Assembly (NCBI GenBank): GCA_964539785.1
Contig: CAZIJQ010000010.1
Location: 1 to 53,478, forward strand
Direction: 5' to 3'
From: JABMPO01 sp964539785
GTDB taxonomy: Bacteria; Fidelibacterota; Marinisomatia; Marinisomatales; TCS56
Length of the DNA stretch: 53,478 nucleotides
Numbering within the stretch: the first letter of the stretch is position 1; each line of letters opens with the position of its first letter. The position numbers and the translations under genes were made by a program. Shown here piece after piece: positions 17,527 to 26,234 of the stretch. A model generated the notes under the pieces. It saw only the letters and a list, made by a program, of their open reading frames with translations. It was not told the DNA's origin and searched no databases.

Positions 17527-18822
17527 TTAGATATGCAGGAAGCCCCAGTACCAAAATAGAATTACATTGGCCAACAGGGTAGCTGATAACAGAAGATAGT
17601 GAATTCGCCCGACGATGGTCCAATATTTTTTCACCCAGATGATAATACAGAAAACCGACATTGGTACCAGTAGAATTGCAATCACCGACGGACATAAAAT
17701 CAACCCGGTATTAATGATACCAAGGTCAATTGTCAGCCGGGGAAGACCAAATTGATAAATCTGGGGAAACCGGGCTGATACCAGAATAAATATCAAAGCC
17801 AGCATACTTGCCAGATAACCAGCAAGGCGGGCTGCTGTTGCCAGTTTTCCGGGACCGGGATCGACTACCGCTGGTCCAAAATCGTGGGCATCCTGTCGGC
17901 GTATCAGCCAGCCGGCGGGCCAGGCAACCACTGATATTAAATAAATAATTGAAGCAATTATTAAAAATACCAGAATCGGCAGGTTATTCTGGGGGGTTAT
18001 CCGGGTAATATAGGTATAATTGAAATCAGTATTATTTGGAAAAAGATCCGGTATATTTATTTCTTGATAGCCTTTGGCAAGTTCCTCAGCCAGGTCTAGC
18101 TCAATATAATTATCAAAATCGTGGAAATGGTGCAAATAGATTTTCCCATTTTTCAAATCATAGATATTAGAATACTGAGTGATTTCCTGCTGCACTGCCG
18201 CCAGAATTTGGCGACATTGTTCAACATCAATTTGTTCACTGTTTTTAATCAATTTTTCAATTTCATTATAGCGCCAGTCTGGTGTCTTATCATCAGGGAA
18301 GTCTGATTGGTGCGAATCAGTGCAAATCTGATAGAATTGACCTTTGAAAATAACGGTATCGCCTTCCATGATTACGGCATCGGCATTCTGGTCGACAACT
18401 AATACTCTCCCAGTTTTAAACATTTCCAGACTATCTTTATCCAACGCAGCCACCACTTCGCCGATCGTTGCACAATGAGCCATAATTTTATCAAAATTTG
18501 AGCCGGGATATTGTGATTTAAGGGCGGATTTTCTGGTCAGTCCATATGGATCGGCAAAATGCTCCATGACCAATCCAGCTTCATTCATGGCACCGACCGG
18601 ATAAAGATCACCATAGCCAAAATAGACCCGGCCATATTCGTCAGCGAGGGATGGTTCGAACCAAACCCGACTGTCGCTATCAAACCAATCATCATTCTTA
18701 CCAACGAAAACGGTTGAATCGGTATTGATTACAAATCCCGAACAGGCTATTACAGCATTACCACAAACTACTGCAATCAACAATAATTTATAAAACAGTT
18801 TTGATTTAACCGATAAGTCCAC
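17527..18822 (-). CDS. Ntn-hydrolase-like protein with C-terminal membrane domain
   Basis: A signal peptide (residues 1-26) ends at Ala-Cys, so processing would expose Cys27 as a new N-terminal nucleophile. CSGFVINTDSTVFVGKNDDW is the kind of start seen in choloylglycine hydrolase/penicillin acylase-type N-terminal-nucleophile amidases. The catalytic-like domain spans about 27-280. It is followed by four hydrophobic helices (about 285-310, 345-365, 375-400, 405-430), an uncommon fusion. The start codon is GTG. Alternatively, Cys27 could be a lipoprotein cysteine, because the preceding AVIAC resembles a lipobox. The substrate is unknown. Confidence 0.6.
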   Translation of the reverse strand: MDLSVKSKLFYKLLLIAVVCGNAVIACSGFVINTDSTVFVGKNDDWFDSDSRVWFEPSLADEYGRVYFGYGDLYPVGAMNEAGLVMEHFADPYGLTRKSALKSQYPGSNFDKIMAHCATIGEVVAALDKDSLEMFKTGRVLVVDQNADAVIMEGDTVIFKGQFYQICTDSHQSDFPDDKTPDWRYNEIEKLIKNSEQIDVEQCRQILAAVQQEITQYSNIYDLKNGKIYLHHFHDFDNYIELDLAEELAKGYQEINIPDLFPNNTDFNYTYITRITPQNNLPILVFLIIASIIYLISVVAWPAGWLIRRQDAHDFGPAVVDPGPGKLATAARLAGYLASMLALIFILVSARFPQIYQFGLPRLTIDLGIINTGLILCPSVIAILLVPMSVFCIIIWVKKYWTIVGRIHYLLLSATLLANVILFWYWGFLHI

Positions 18823-18901
18823 GCATAAATATAATCAGGTGGCGGAATATGATAAATAGTAGATAAAGAAAAGCCTCAGCGGTGGTAATCCTCCAGATGA
18901 A

Positions 18902-20437
18902 CTAATGCCGATGGAGATCTTTATGCATGATTTTTCTGGTGGCATGCAGGCGATCGTCCGCCGGCAGATCGATCAATTTTCGATTGATATTCTTATCTTT
19001 TTCAGTCAGCAATAGTTTTGCCATATAGTCGATTATACTAGGTGGGAAAATCCCATCACGCTCATAAAGCGCTCTTTTTTCCAGAATCACTTGTGAAGAT
19101 TCCACACAACTGAAGGGTAGTTTTGGTAAGTTTTTCAGCAATTCCTTATTCTTGAAAATATTGCCTTTTACTTTCAAATCCCGCGCCAATTGGAGGGCTT
19201 CAGGATTATTTAAGCCCCAGTCTGCGGACATCGTAATTCCTGCTAACAACAGATAAACCATTGCACTGCCATCGGGACTGCGTAATTCGATTGTTTGACG
19301 CCCTTCTTTATCTACATAATCGGCATCATGGGGATTGAGTGTTTTCCCGAGGCCACTATGCTTTGCCCAACCCAAGGGAACCCGAATCATTGCGCTACGA
19401 TTGCGCTCACTCCAGCATATATTGGTGGGTGCTTCCTGGTTAGGTACTAGTCTAAGATAGGCCGATGAAGTGGTGTTCCCAAAGGCGGTCAGCGAATCGG
19501 CATATTTGCATAATCCACCAATGGCCCGTAAAGCAGTTTGTGATAATTCACCGTCTGCAGCAGCCATAATATTTATGCCATTTTTCATAACAGCCATATG
19601 AATATGCATTCCGTTTCCGGCGACACCTTCTTCCAGCTTTGGCGCAAAAGTGGCCACACAATCATATTTATAGGCAATATTACGAATCAGCCAACGGGCT
19701 AACGCTAAATTATCTCCAGCCTCAACTACCGGACGTGGTAAAAATTCAATCTCAATTTGCTCGGCCTGCTTGCCTTGAATCTCATCCAGATCACTGCGGA
19801 TACTCTCGATATAGCCGACTTCACTGTGGGCATATTTTACAGATCCGGTTATCTGAGCAATATGGCGAACCATCTCATCAACAATTTCACCACTCTTTAC
19901 ATACGGCGCAGCGGCATGATAGCCCTGTTGATTCGATGTTACATAAATATTGGATTTCGGTTGATGAATGAGAAAAAATTCCAATTCCCCCATGGCATGC
20001 AGATCAAATCCGGTGTTTTGTGTGAATGTATCTGACGCCTGCTGTAAAATATTATCCATAGCGAATGACGCCGGCTGGCCTTCATGGGTCAGATAACGAC
20101 AAATAAAATCCAGACTGGCCGAATCAAACGGATTCAAGAAGGCAGTCCGGTACACCGGAACGACATACAGATCCGACAGTGATGTATCCACCAAACCTTT
20201 AAAAATAGATGATCCATCGACCCGCTCGCCTTCTGCAAGAATCCGCTCCGCCTGCCGAATATTGGAAACGGGCAGTTTCAATTCCTTTAATTTGCCATCG
20301 AGGGCAGTATAATGAAACGTTATCTTTTCAATTTGCTTTACATCAACAATTTTTAATAAATCAGACCGGTTGAATTCTGCCGGGTTTTTATCCAGAATTT
20401 TAGCAATTGGATTGGCAAGAGCATAAGTATGACTCAT
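18902..20437 (-). CDS. glnA: Glutamine synthetase
   Basis: This enzyme makes glutamine from glutamate, ammonia and ATP. Family signatures are VDGSSIFKG, GELEFFL (metal-binding Glu), GNGMHIHM (ATP/metal loop), NQEAPTNICWSERNRSAMIRVP and the terminal ELRSPDGSAM. The start at 20437 (MSHTYALAN) is chosen because AAAGGAA lies 6-7 bases upstream; the frame is open to 20530 but that would run into rseC. At 511 residues it is longer than classical GSI (about 440-470). The Tyr-adenylylation loop of enteric GS is not evident. It ends an operon that starts with rnfC, with only 11 bases after rseC. Confidence 0.92.
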   Translation of the reverse strand: MSHTYALANPIAKILDKNPAEFNRSDLLKIVDVKQIEKITFHYTALDGKLKELKLPVSNIRQAERILAEGERVDGSSIFKGLVDTSLSDLYVVPVYRTAFLNPFDSASLDFICRYLTHEGQPASFAMDNILQQASDTFTQNTGFDLHAMGELEFFLIHQPKSNIYVTSNQQGYHAAAPYVKSGEIVDEMVRHIAQITGSVKYAHSEVGYIESIRSDLDEIQGKQAEQIEIEFLPRPVVEAGDNLALARWLIRNIAYKYDCVATFAPKLEEGVAGNGMHIHMAVMKNGINIMAAADGELSQTALRAIGGLCKYADSLTAFGNTTSSAYLRLVPNQEAPTNICWSERNRSAMIRVPLGWAKHSGLGKTLNPHDADYVDKEGRQTIELRSPDGSAMVYLLLAGITMSADWGLNNPEALQLARDLKVKGNIFKNKELLKNLPKLPFSCVESSQVILEKRALYERDGIFPPSIIDYMAKLLLTEKDKNINRKLIDLPADDRLHATRKIMHKDLHRH

Positions 20438-20448
20438 AGGATTCCTTT

Positions 20449-20889
20449 TCAGGTTTGCACTCGTTTCAATATACGTCCGATGGATAAAAAGTGCTCGGGA
20501 TTCTGTGACATTTTTTTGACTCCCATCCAAGATAATAAAGCACCAATTGCGCCGCCACTCAAACCGCAGATAAAAAGGAGCAGCTCATTCAGCGACGGGT
20601 AAATCAGATGGGCTGCAAATAGAATAGTCACAAACCCGATCAAAGGTGGACCATATTGCAATAACGATAATTTCAGCAAGAGATTGCCTCCCTCGCGCAC
20701 CTCCACCAAGTCACCCACAGCGGCATTGATTTCATTATAAGCGGTTATCGTCTTGAGTTTGTCAGTACCCGGTGCACACAGAACTCGTGCGCCGCAGCTT
20801 TCGCAGGCTTCCCCCGTTTCTATTTCGATCTGAGCCTGATCACCATCCAACGCGATAACGAGACCCTGATCGACAATTGAATCGGTCAA
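20449..20889 (-). CDS. rseC: RseC/MucC-like membrane protein
   Basis: The N-terminal part has the RseC pattern: an acidic beta region and a four-cysteine group (CESCGARVLC) near residue 30. Two membrane helices follow at about residues 75-95 and 100-122. RseC proteins are found with Rnf genes in many bacteria and belong to the SoxR-reducing system in E. coli, although the biochemical role is unclear. It begins directly at the end of rnfB with no spacer, so it should be made with the Rnf complex. The length of 146 residues is normal. Confidence 0.82.
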   Translation of the reverse strand: MTDSIVDQGLVIALDGDQAQIEIETGEACESCGARVLCAPGTDKLKTITAYNEINAAVGDLVEVREGGNLLLKLSLLQYGPPLIGFVTILFAAHLIYPSLNELLLFICGLSGGAIGALLSWMGVKKMSQNPEHFLSIGRILKRVQT

Positions 20890-21720
20890 TTAGGCTGCTA
20901 CCTCCGATTTTTCATCAGCTCCGAAAATCTCAAAAGCATCAGTGGAACATTTTTCGGTGGGAATAACCGGTACCCGACCATAAGTATCATAATTGATTTT
21001 AGCCAGATTATCATCCATGATAATTTCACCTTCTTCCACTGCCCGGACGCACAATCCACAACCAACGCAAGCTCTGATGCAAACCTGTCGGGATACTTTC
21101 GGCGTATCATGATTATTACATAATATAAATAATTTATGGCTTTCAGGATGCATTTCAATAACATCGCGGGGACAAATTTCAGCACAATTCCCACATCCGG
21201 TACATTTATCATCGATAACCACCGGTAAATTGTTATCGTTCAGGTACATGGCATCGAATGGACAAACTTCCACACACTCGCCATAACCGATGCAACCATA
21301 TTCGCATAGACGATCACCTCCACCCGTCAAATGGGCGGCAGTACAGGATTGGATGCCGTCATAGATACCCTTTTTGGCGGTTTCATAATCACCACCGCGA
21401 CAGATTACCCGCGCAATCAACCTTTCGCCGGTTTCCGCATCGACACCCATAATCCGGGCTATAGCCTCAGCACCATCGCTGGTGTTGACCGGACATCCGC
21501 CCACCAGCGCTTTCCCAGTAACAATATTTTCGGCAAAATTTGCACAACCGGGGTAACCGCAACCACCGCAATTGGCACCAGGTAATTCTTCCATTATTTC
21601 AGCGATCCGGGCATCTTCTTCCACATACAATTTCTTATTGGCGATTGCCAGACCAGCCGAAAATAACAGGCCCAATCCCCCCATACTTGCCATCGAAATG
21701 ACTATGGCGTTAATATCCAT
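20890..21720 (-). CDS. rnfB: Rnf complex FeS subunit RnfB
   Basis: RnfB accepts electrons from reduced ferredoxin for the Rnf ion pump. It starts with a membrane helix (residues 5-26). The N-terminal four-Cys cluster domain follows (ANCGGCGYPGCANFAE). Ferredoxin motifs come next (CIGYGECVEVCPFDAM and CTGCGNCAEICPRDVI), then a further cluster segment (CIRACVGCGLCVRAV). All expected cysteines appear intact. The gene is separated from rnfA by about 100 bases holding an inverted-repeat element, whereas all other junctions in this operon are tight. Confidence 0.94.
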   Translation of the reverse strand: MDINAIVISMASMGGLGLLFSAGLAIANKKLYVEEDARIAEIMEELPGANCGGCGYPGCANFAENIVTGKALVGGCPVNTSDGAEAIARIMGVDAETGERLIARVICRGGDYETAKKGIYDGIQSCTAAHLTGGGDRLCEYGCIGYGECVEVCPFDAMYLNDNNLPVVIDDKCTGCGNCAEICPRDVIEMHPESHKLFILCNNHDTPKVSRQVCIRACVGCGLCVRAVEEGEIIMDDNLAKINYDTYGRVPVIPTEKCSTDAFEIFGADEKSEVAA

Positions 21721-21736
21721 GAATATCCTTTTATCC

Positions 21737-21818
21737 TTAACCGCAGAGTACGCTGGTTATGTTATCAGATTTATTGTTCACTAAATATCTCTGCGTCCTC
21801 AGCGATCTCAGCGGTGAA
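21737..21818. repeat. Imperfect inverted-repeat element between rnfA and rnfB
   Basis: TTAACCGCAGAG at one end and CTCAGCGGTGAA at the other form a terminal inverted repeat (10 of 12 bases). The 82-base unit fills most of the rnfA-rnfB gap. The CGCAGAG/CTCTGCG internal words are repeated. It looks like a small non-coding mobile or palindromic element; family membership is inferred from its structure. Confidence 0.5.
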
Positions 21819-21824
21819 CCATCC

Positions 21825-22397
21825 TTAAATCAATCCTGCGAAACCCATGAAGGCCAGTGCTAGACTACCGGCAACTATCATTGTGATCCCGGCACCCTGG
21901 AAAATTTTTGGCACACGCGACAGTTCCAATTCCTCGCGAATTCCTGCCATAATTACCAGTGCCAGAGTAAAACCGATACCAGCGCCCAGTGCGTAGATTA
22001 TGCCTTCAATGAAACTGTATTCTTTGGCAACGGCAAATAATGCTAATCCCATGATTGCACAATTTGTCGTGATCAAGGGCAGATAAATACCCAGCGCGCT
22101 ATACAATGGTTTGCTCACTTTCTTAATGAACATTTCCACTAATTGTACCAGTGAGGCAATCACCAGAATGAAAGATACCGTCTGCAGGATGCTGAGTCCA
22201 AAATTCAACAAAATATATTTATTAATCAGGAATGTGACAGCCGCGGTAATTGTCATGACGAATGTGACCGCCAGTCCCATACTAATGGCGGAATCCACTT
22301 TTTTAGAAACGCCAACAAAGGGGCAGATTCCCAAAAACTGGGAAAGCACAAAATTGTTAACAATCGCAGCCGAAATAAACAGGGTCAGTAAACTCAT
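21825..22397 (-). CDS. rnfA: Rnf complex membrane subunit RnfA
   Basis: This integral membrane protein of about six helices is homologous to RnfE and NqrE. The half-helix signature NNFVLSQFLGICPFVGVSK lies near the N-terminus, and the matching TNCAIMGLALFA is in the second half. These pseudo-symmetric Cys-containing half-helices bind the intramembrane [2Fe-2S] cluster in the RnfA/RnfE pair. The 190-residue length is typical. It overlaps rnfE by 4 bases. Confidence 0.94.
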   Translation of the reverse strand: MSLLTLFISAAIVNNFVLSQFLGICPFVGVSKKVDSAISMGLAVTFVMTITAAVTFLINKYILLNFGLSILQTVSFILVIASLVQLVEMFIKKVSKPLYSALGIYLPLITTNCAIMGLALFAVAKEYSFIEGIIYALGAGIGFTLALVIMAGIREELELSRVPKIFQGAGITMIVAGSLALAFMGFAGLI

Positions 22398-23005
22398 GCC
22401 TTGGCCCTCCGCTCGTTATACCAGTTCGAGAGACCGATCAGCAGTCCCAAAGTTAAAAAAGCGCCTGGTGGCAAAATCATGACCAGCCAGGTATTGAAGC
22501 TATCAGGTAGTAGCGCCAAACCAAAAATCGATCCTTCCCCCAGTAATTCGCGAATAGCGCCCAGCAGCACTAAAACCCAGGTGAAACCGATTCCCATGCC
22601 AACGCCATCCAGAATTGAACGACCAACATTATTCTTGGATGAGAATGCTTCCTGGCGACCAAGGATCAGGCAGTTGACAACAATCAGGGGAATGAAAGCG
22701 CCCAGCGCTTTACTGATATCAGGCGTGTAGGCGGCTAAAAATTTATCGACAACAGTCACAAAGGTGGCGATCACGACAATGTAACTCGCAATCCTGACCT
22801 GGGCCGGAATTATATTGCGAATCAGTGAAATGAGGATGCTGGACATTAATAAAACAAAAGTTGTTGCCAGCCCCATTGCCAGGCCATTAATTGCCGCATT
22901 GGTTACCGCTAGCGTTGGGCATAATCCCAATAATTGAATCAGAACCGGGTTTTCAGCCCAGATTCCTTTCAGTGTATCAAATTTAAGTGAATTCTGTTTT
23001 GCCAT
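22394..23005 (-). CDS. rnfE: Rnf complex membrane subunit RnfE
   Basis: RnfE is the partner of RnfA in the membrane. Matching features are NPVLIQLLGLCPTLAVTN near residue 20 and LIVVNCLILGRQEAF near residue 110, each carrying a cysteine for the shared FeS site. Six hydrophobic helices span the 203 residues. It sits 2 bases after rnfG and overlaps rnfA by 4, so expression is coupled. It could be called RsxE/NqrD in other schemes; the neighbouring RnfB and RnfC identify the complex as Rnf. Confidence 0.93.
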   Translation of the reverse strand: MAKQNSLKFDTLKGIWAENPVLIQLLGLCPTLAVTNAAINGLAMGLATTFVLLMSSILISLIRNIIPAQVRIASYIVVIATFVTVVDKFLAAYTPDISKALGAFIPLIVVNCLILGRQEAFSSKNNVGRSILDGVGMGIGFTWVLVLLGAIRELLGEGSIFGLALLPDSFNTWLVMILPPGAFLTLGLLIGLSNWYNERRAKA

Positions 23006-23007
23006 GA

Positions 23008-23583
23008 TCAGCCTGCAACTTTCTGATTATACAATGCATTTACCGTTGCTATCTTATTTCTGATAATATTTACGACGGCTTTGGATGAAATCGTCGCGCC
23101 AGAAATAGCCTGGATTCCACGAGTGGGATCAGACGGCTTTATATTTTTCACCACCGCCGTTTCCTGTTCATCAATAATTTGCCCAATGAACTGATCTTTA
23201 AACCAGCCATCTTCGATTTTATTTCCCAGACCGGGCGTTTCGGTCTGTTCAAGTATTTCAATTCCAGTAAGGCGGGAAAATTCCGGGTTGATGCCTACCA
23301 TAATCGTCAAATCGGGAGAGAATCCATTCCCCTTAGCTTTAAAGGCAATTCCCACCGGCGCACCGGTCGTGTCTTTGCCAATGTACAAGATAATATCTTC
23401 TCGTATCTGTAGCTTGTCATAATGATCATATTCAGGTAAAACCATGGAAATGGCCTGTTTCAGCACTTTAAGACGATTCGCAGCTATCTTTGGCGCTGTA
23501 ACCCCGTCCCACATTGAGAGAACGCTGCCAGATAGTGCCGCAATGATCGTCAACACCACAATCATTCTGGTTGAAGTATTCAT
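23008..23583 (-). CDS. rnfG: Rnf complex FMN-binding subunit RnfG
   Basis: RnfG carries covalent FMN on the extracytoplasmic face. An N-terminal helix (about residues 7-25) anchors the protein. The FMN-attachment motif ISGATISSKAVV is near residue 165, with Thr as the expected phosphoester-linked residue. The ETPGLGNKI segment is also conserved. The 191-residue length is normal. It overlaps rnfD by 4 bases. Confidence 0.93.
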   Translation of the reverse strand: MNTSTRMIVVLTIIAALSGSVLSMWDGVTAPKIAANRLKVLKQAISMVLPEYDHYDKLQIREDIILYIGKDTTGAPVGIAFKAKGNGFSPDLTIMVGINPEFSRLTGIEILEQTETPGLGNKIEDGWFKDQFIGQIIDEQETAVVKNIKPSDPTRGIQAISGATISSKAVVNIIRNKIATVNALYNQKVAG

Positions 23584-24641
23584 GCGCGTGGTTCTCCAAA
23601 ATATTTTGGCCGGGTATAGCGGTTAATCAAAGGCGTAACTGCATTCATCAATAGGATTGAATACATGACCCCTTCCGGCAATCCTCCGAATAAACGGATT
23701 ACCACCAGCAATATGCCGGCGCCAATACCAAAAATCCAGGCGCCTTTCGGGGTAATTGGTGATGTGACCATATCAGTGGCCATGAAAAAAGCACCCAGTA
23801 TCAGGCCACCGCTGAACAAATGGAACCAGGGGCTGGGATATTCGCTGGGATTCAACAGCCAGAAGATTCCACCCAAAATAAATACCGTACCAAGATAACT
23901 GACCGGAATACGCCAGTCAGCATATTTCTTGATAATCAGGAACAGACCTCCTGCGATGATAACAATGGCGGATGTTTCCCCCAGACACCCGCCGGTATTA
24001 CCATACAAGAGGTCCGTGAAAGTTGTTGTCAATTTTTCAAACTTAAAGCCGCCTAGCGGTGTGGCGGTTGAAACCGCATCCACCAGTGTGCGCGGATTGG
24101 TCCAGGTTGTAATCGCAACCGGGAAGCTGGCCTGTAAAAATGCTCTACCCAACAAGGCCGGATTGAAAATATTGTATCCCAGTCCACCAAAAATGTGTTT
24201 GCCTACGGCTATTGCGAAAACGACGCCAATGATAGCACTGGATAAATCAAATGCTGGTGGCAGAGTTAATGCCAGCAATAAACCGGTTATTGCAGCGCTA
24301 CCGTCCTTGATCGTAAATGCTTCCCCCTTCAGTTTATTGAGCAGTGCCTCAGTCACTAATGCTGCAACAACGCAGGTAATGATCATAACTACAGCCGCCC
24401 AACCAAAATAATACACCGACATACCTACCGCCGGTATCAAAGCAACAATTACGGTCCACATTATGCGGGAAACACTGTCAACAGTACTAAGATGCGGACT
24501 GGAAGACATTATCAGCATTTGACTGGGTTTATACAGTTTTGCCCGGGGATCCTTTTTAGGCTTGGGTTTTTTGGCAGGAACCGGTGTTGGCTCTTTGGGC
24601 TTCTGCTCTGATTGTTCCGGAATTTTCTTTTCTTCGTCCAT
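23580..24641 (-). CDS. rnfD: Rnf complex membrane FMN subunit RnfD
   Basis: This membrane subunit binds a second covalent FMN and is related to NqrB. About eight or nine helices are visible. The FMN motif is in VDAVSTATPLGG. The first 40 residues are Lys/Pro-rich (EQKPKEPTPVPAKKPKPKKD), a charged cytoplasmic extension longer than in many homologues. The core start SSSPHLSTVDSVSRIMW is typical. It follows rnfC by 11 bases. Confidence 0.93.
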   Translation of the reverse strand: MDEEKKIPEQSEQKPKEPTPVPAKKPKPKKDPRAKLYKPSQMLIMSSSPHLSTVDSVSRIMWTVIVALIPAVGMSVYYFGWAAVVMIITCVVAALVTEALLNKLKGEAFTIKDGSAAITGLLLALTLPPAFDLSSAIIGVVFAIAVGKHIFGGLGYNIFNPALLGRAFLQASFPVAITTWTNPRTLVDAVSTATPLGGFKFEKLTTTFTDLLYGNTGGCLGETSAIVIIAGGLFLIIKKYADWRIPVSYLGTVFILGGIFWLLNPSEYPSPWFHLFSGGLILGAFFMATDMVTSPITPKGAWIFGIGAGILLVVIRLFGGLPEGVMYSILLMNAVTPLINRYTRPKYFGEPRA

Positions 24642-24652
24642 GGTGAATCTCT

Positions 24653-25990
24653 CTAAGCCACTTCTTTTTCTTTACGTTTCATTTCTCCGACCCGCAGTTT
24701 GCCCAGCCGTATCCATTGGACCAGCGGAATCTGGGATGGACAAACAAATGAACAAGAACCACATTCAATACAATTCATGATACCTAATTCTTCGGCGGCA
24801 GCGGGTTGGCCCATTTCCGATAACCGGGCGATTCGGGTTGGCAATAAAAACATGGGACAGACAGAAACACAAGTACCGCAACGAATGCAGGGCAGCGCCT
24901 GTTCGGCAGGTTGACCTTGTACAGCGGTGCATACAATACCACTTGTTGCTTTTACCGTCGGTGATTGCAAATTGTGCTGGGCCAGACCCATCATCGGTCC
25001 ACCCATGAAAACCTGGGTAGTCTCTTCCTTCAATCCGCCACAGAATTCAAGAATTTCCTGAAATGGAGTCCCAATTCGTGCCAATACATTTTTCGGCTCA
25101 TTGATACCATCACCGGTAACGGTAACGATCCGTTCTATCAGAGATTTCCCATTGATGACAGCATCTGCCACTGCGATTGCGGTTCCGATATTATTGACTA
25201 CTGCCCCAACATCCATGGGTAATCCACCGGTTGGTACCTGTCGCTTGAGAACCGACTGAATCAACATTTTTTCCGCACCCTGGGGATATTTCACTTGCAA
25301 CGACACGACCTTGAAATTATATCCACCCCGATTTACAGCCTCCCGCATGACTTCAATCGCATCCGGTTTATTATTTTCAATTCCGATGAAGCCGTCTTTG
25401 ACTCCCAGAATCTGCATGATAATCGCCATGCCGGGTAATATTTTATCGGCCTGCTCAACCATTGCCCGATGATCGGCCGTGAGATAAGGCTCGCATTCGC
25501 AACCGTTCAAAATAAAAGCATCAATTTTTTTATCTTTCGGTGGCGCCAGTTTCACATGGGTAGGAAAGGCTGCTCCCCCAAGACCAACAATTCCGGCATC
25601 TTTGATACGCTGGTTCAAAATTTCATTGGCAGTATTTTGCCAGTCCTCTACCGGGGGCATTAACGCCCAATCATCTTCCTCCCCGGTCCGCTGAATCAAC
25701 ACCATCTGCACCTTGCCGCCGGCCGGATGCTGGAAAGTACCAATATCTTTGACTGTGCCGGTAACGGAAGAATGTACCGGACTGGAAACATAAGCCTCAC
25801 TGGTGCCTACTGGCTGCCCGGTTTTTACTTCCTGCCCTTTTTCCACAATAACCGAACAAGGCGCACCGATGTGCTGCTGTAATGGGATCAATACCTGATC
25901 CGGTAAGGGTAGGGTTTCAATCGATTTGGAACAGGTATAATGTTTATTGTCGTTCGGATGAACGCCCCTGCTAAAGGTAGGTAATGTCAC
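24653..25990 (-). CDS. rnfC: Rnf complex NADH-side subunit RnfC
   Basis: RnfC forms the NAD(H)/FMN site and is related to complex I NuoF/Nqo1. It has the N-terminal HPNDNK region, the nucleotide/FMN loop GIVGLGGAAFPTHVKL and GCECEPYLTADHR. C-terminal ferredoxin motifs are CIRCGTCVSVCPM and CIECGSCSFVCPS. At 445 residues it lacks the long Ala/Lys-rich C-terminal tail of the enterobacterial protein. The start is GTG with only a weak ribosome site. It is the first gene of the rnfCDGEAB-rseC-glnA run. Confidence 0.94.
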   Translation of the reverse strand: MTLPTFSRGVHPNDNKHYTCSKSIETLPLPDQVLIPLQQHIGAPCSVIVEKGQEVKTGQPVGTSEAYVSSPVHSSVTGTVKDIGTFQHPAGGKVQMVLIQRTGEEDDWALMPPVEDWQNTANEILNQRIKDAGIVGLGGAAFPTHVKLAPPKDKKIDAFILNGCECEPYLTADHRAMVEQADKILPGMAIIMQILGVKDGFIGIENNKPDAIEVMREAVNRGGYNFKVVSLQVKYPQGAEKMLIQSVLKRQVPTGGLPMDVGAVVNNIGTAIAVADAVINGKSLIERIVTVTGDGINEPKNVLARIGTPFQEILEFCGGLKEETTQVFMGGPMMGLAQHNLQSPTVKATSGIVCTAVQGQPAEQALPCIRCGTCVSVCPMFLLPTRIARLSEMGQPAAAEELGIMNCIECGSCSFVCPSQIPLVQWIRLGKLRVGEMKRKEKEVA

Positions 25991-26234
25991 GGTCTGTCCC
26001 TTTTTCCGTTGTACTGTACTAATTAATAAGCTGTTCGTTTTGCCACAATCATGTTCGATAAATGTCGCCGAAATTAGAACAGTAAAATCATATGAATAAA
26101 CAAAAATCAGATATTCTGGTCTTCTTTTAATAATCGTTTTTTTCGTTGAATTTATACTATTCCAGAGCCATAGGCTTTTTAACCCTGCCGGAGCTAATTT
26201 CGGATTAATAACTGTTTAAAATAAATTCCAAAAT

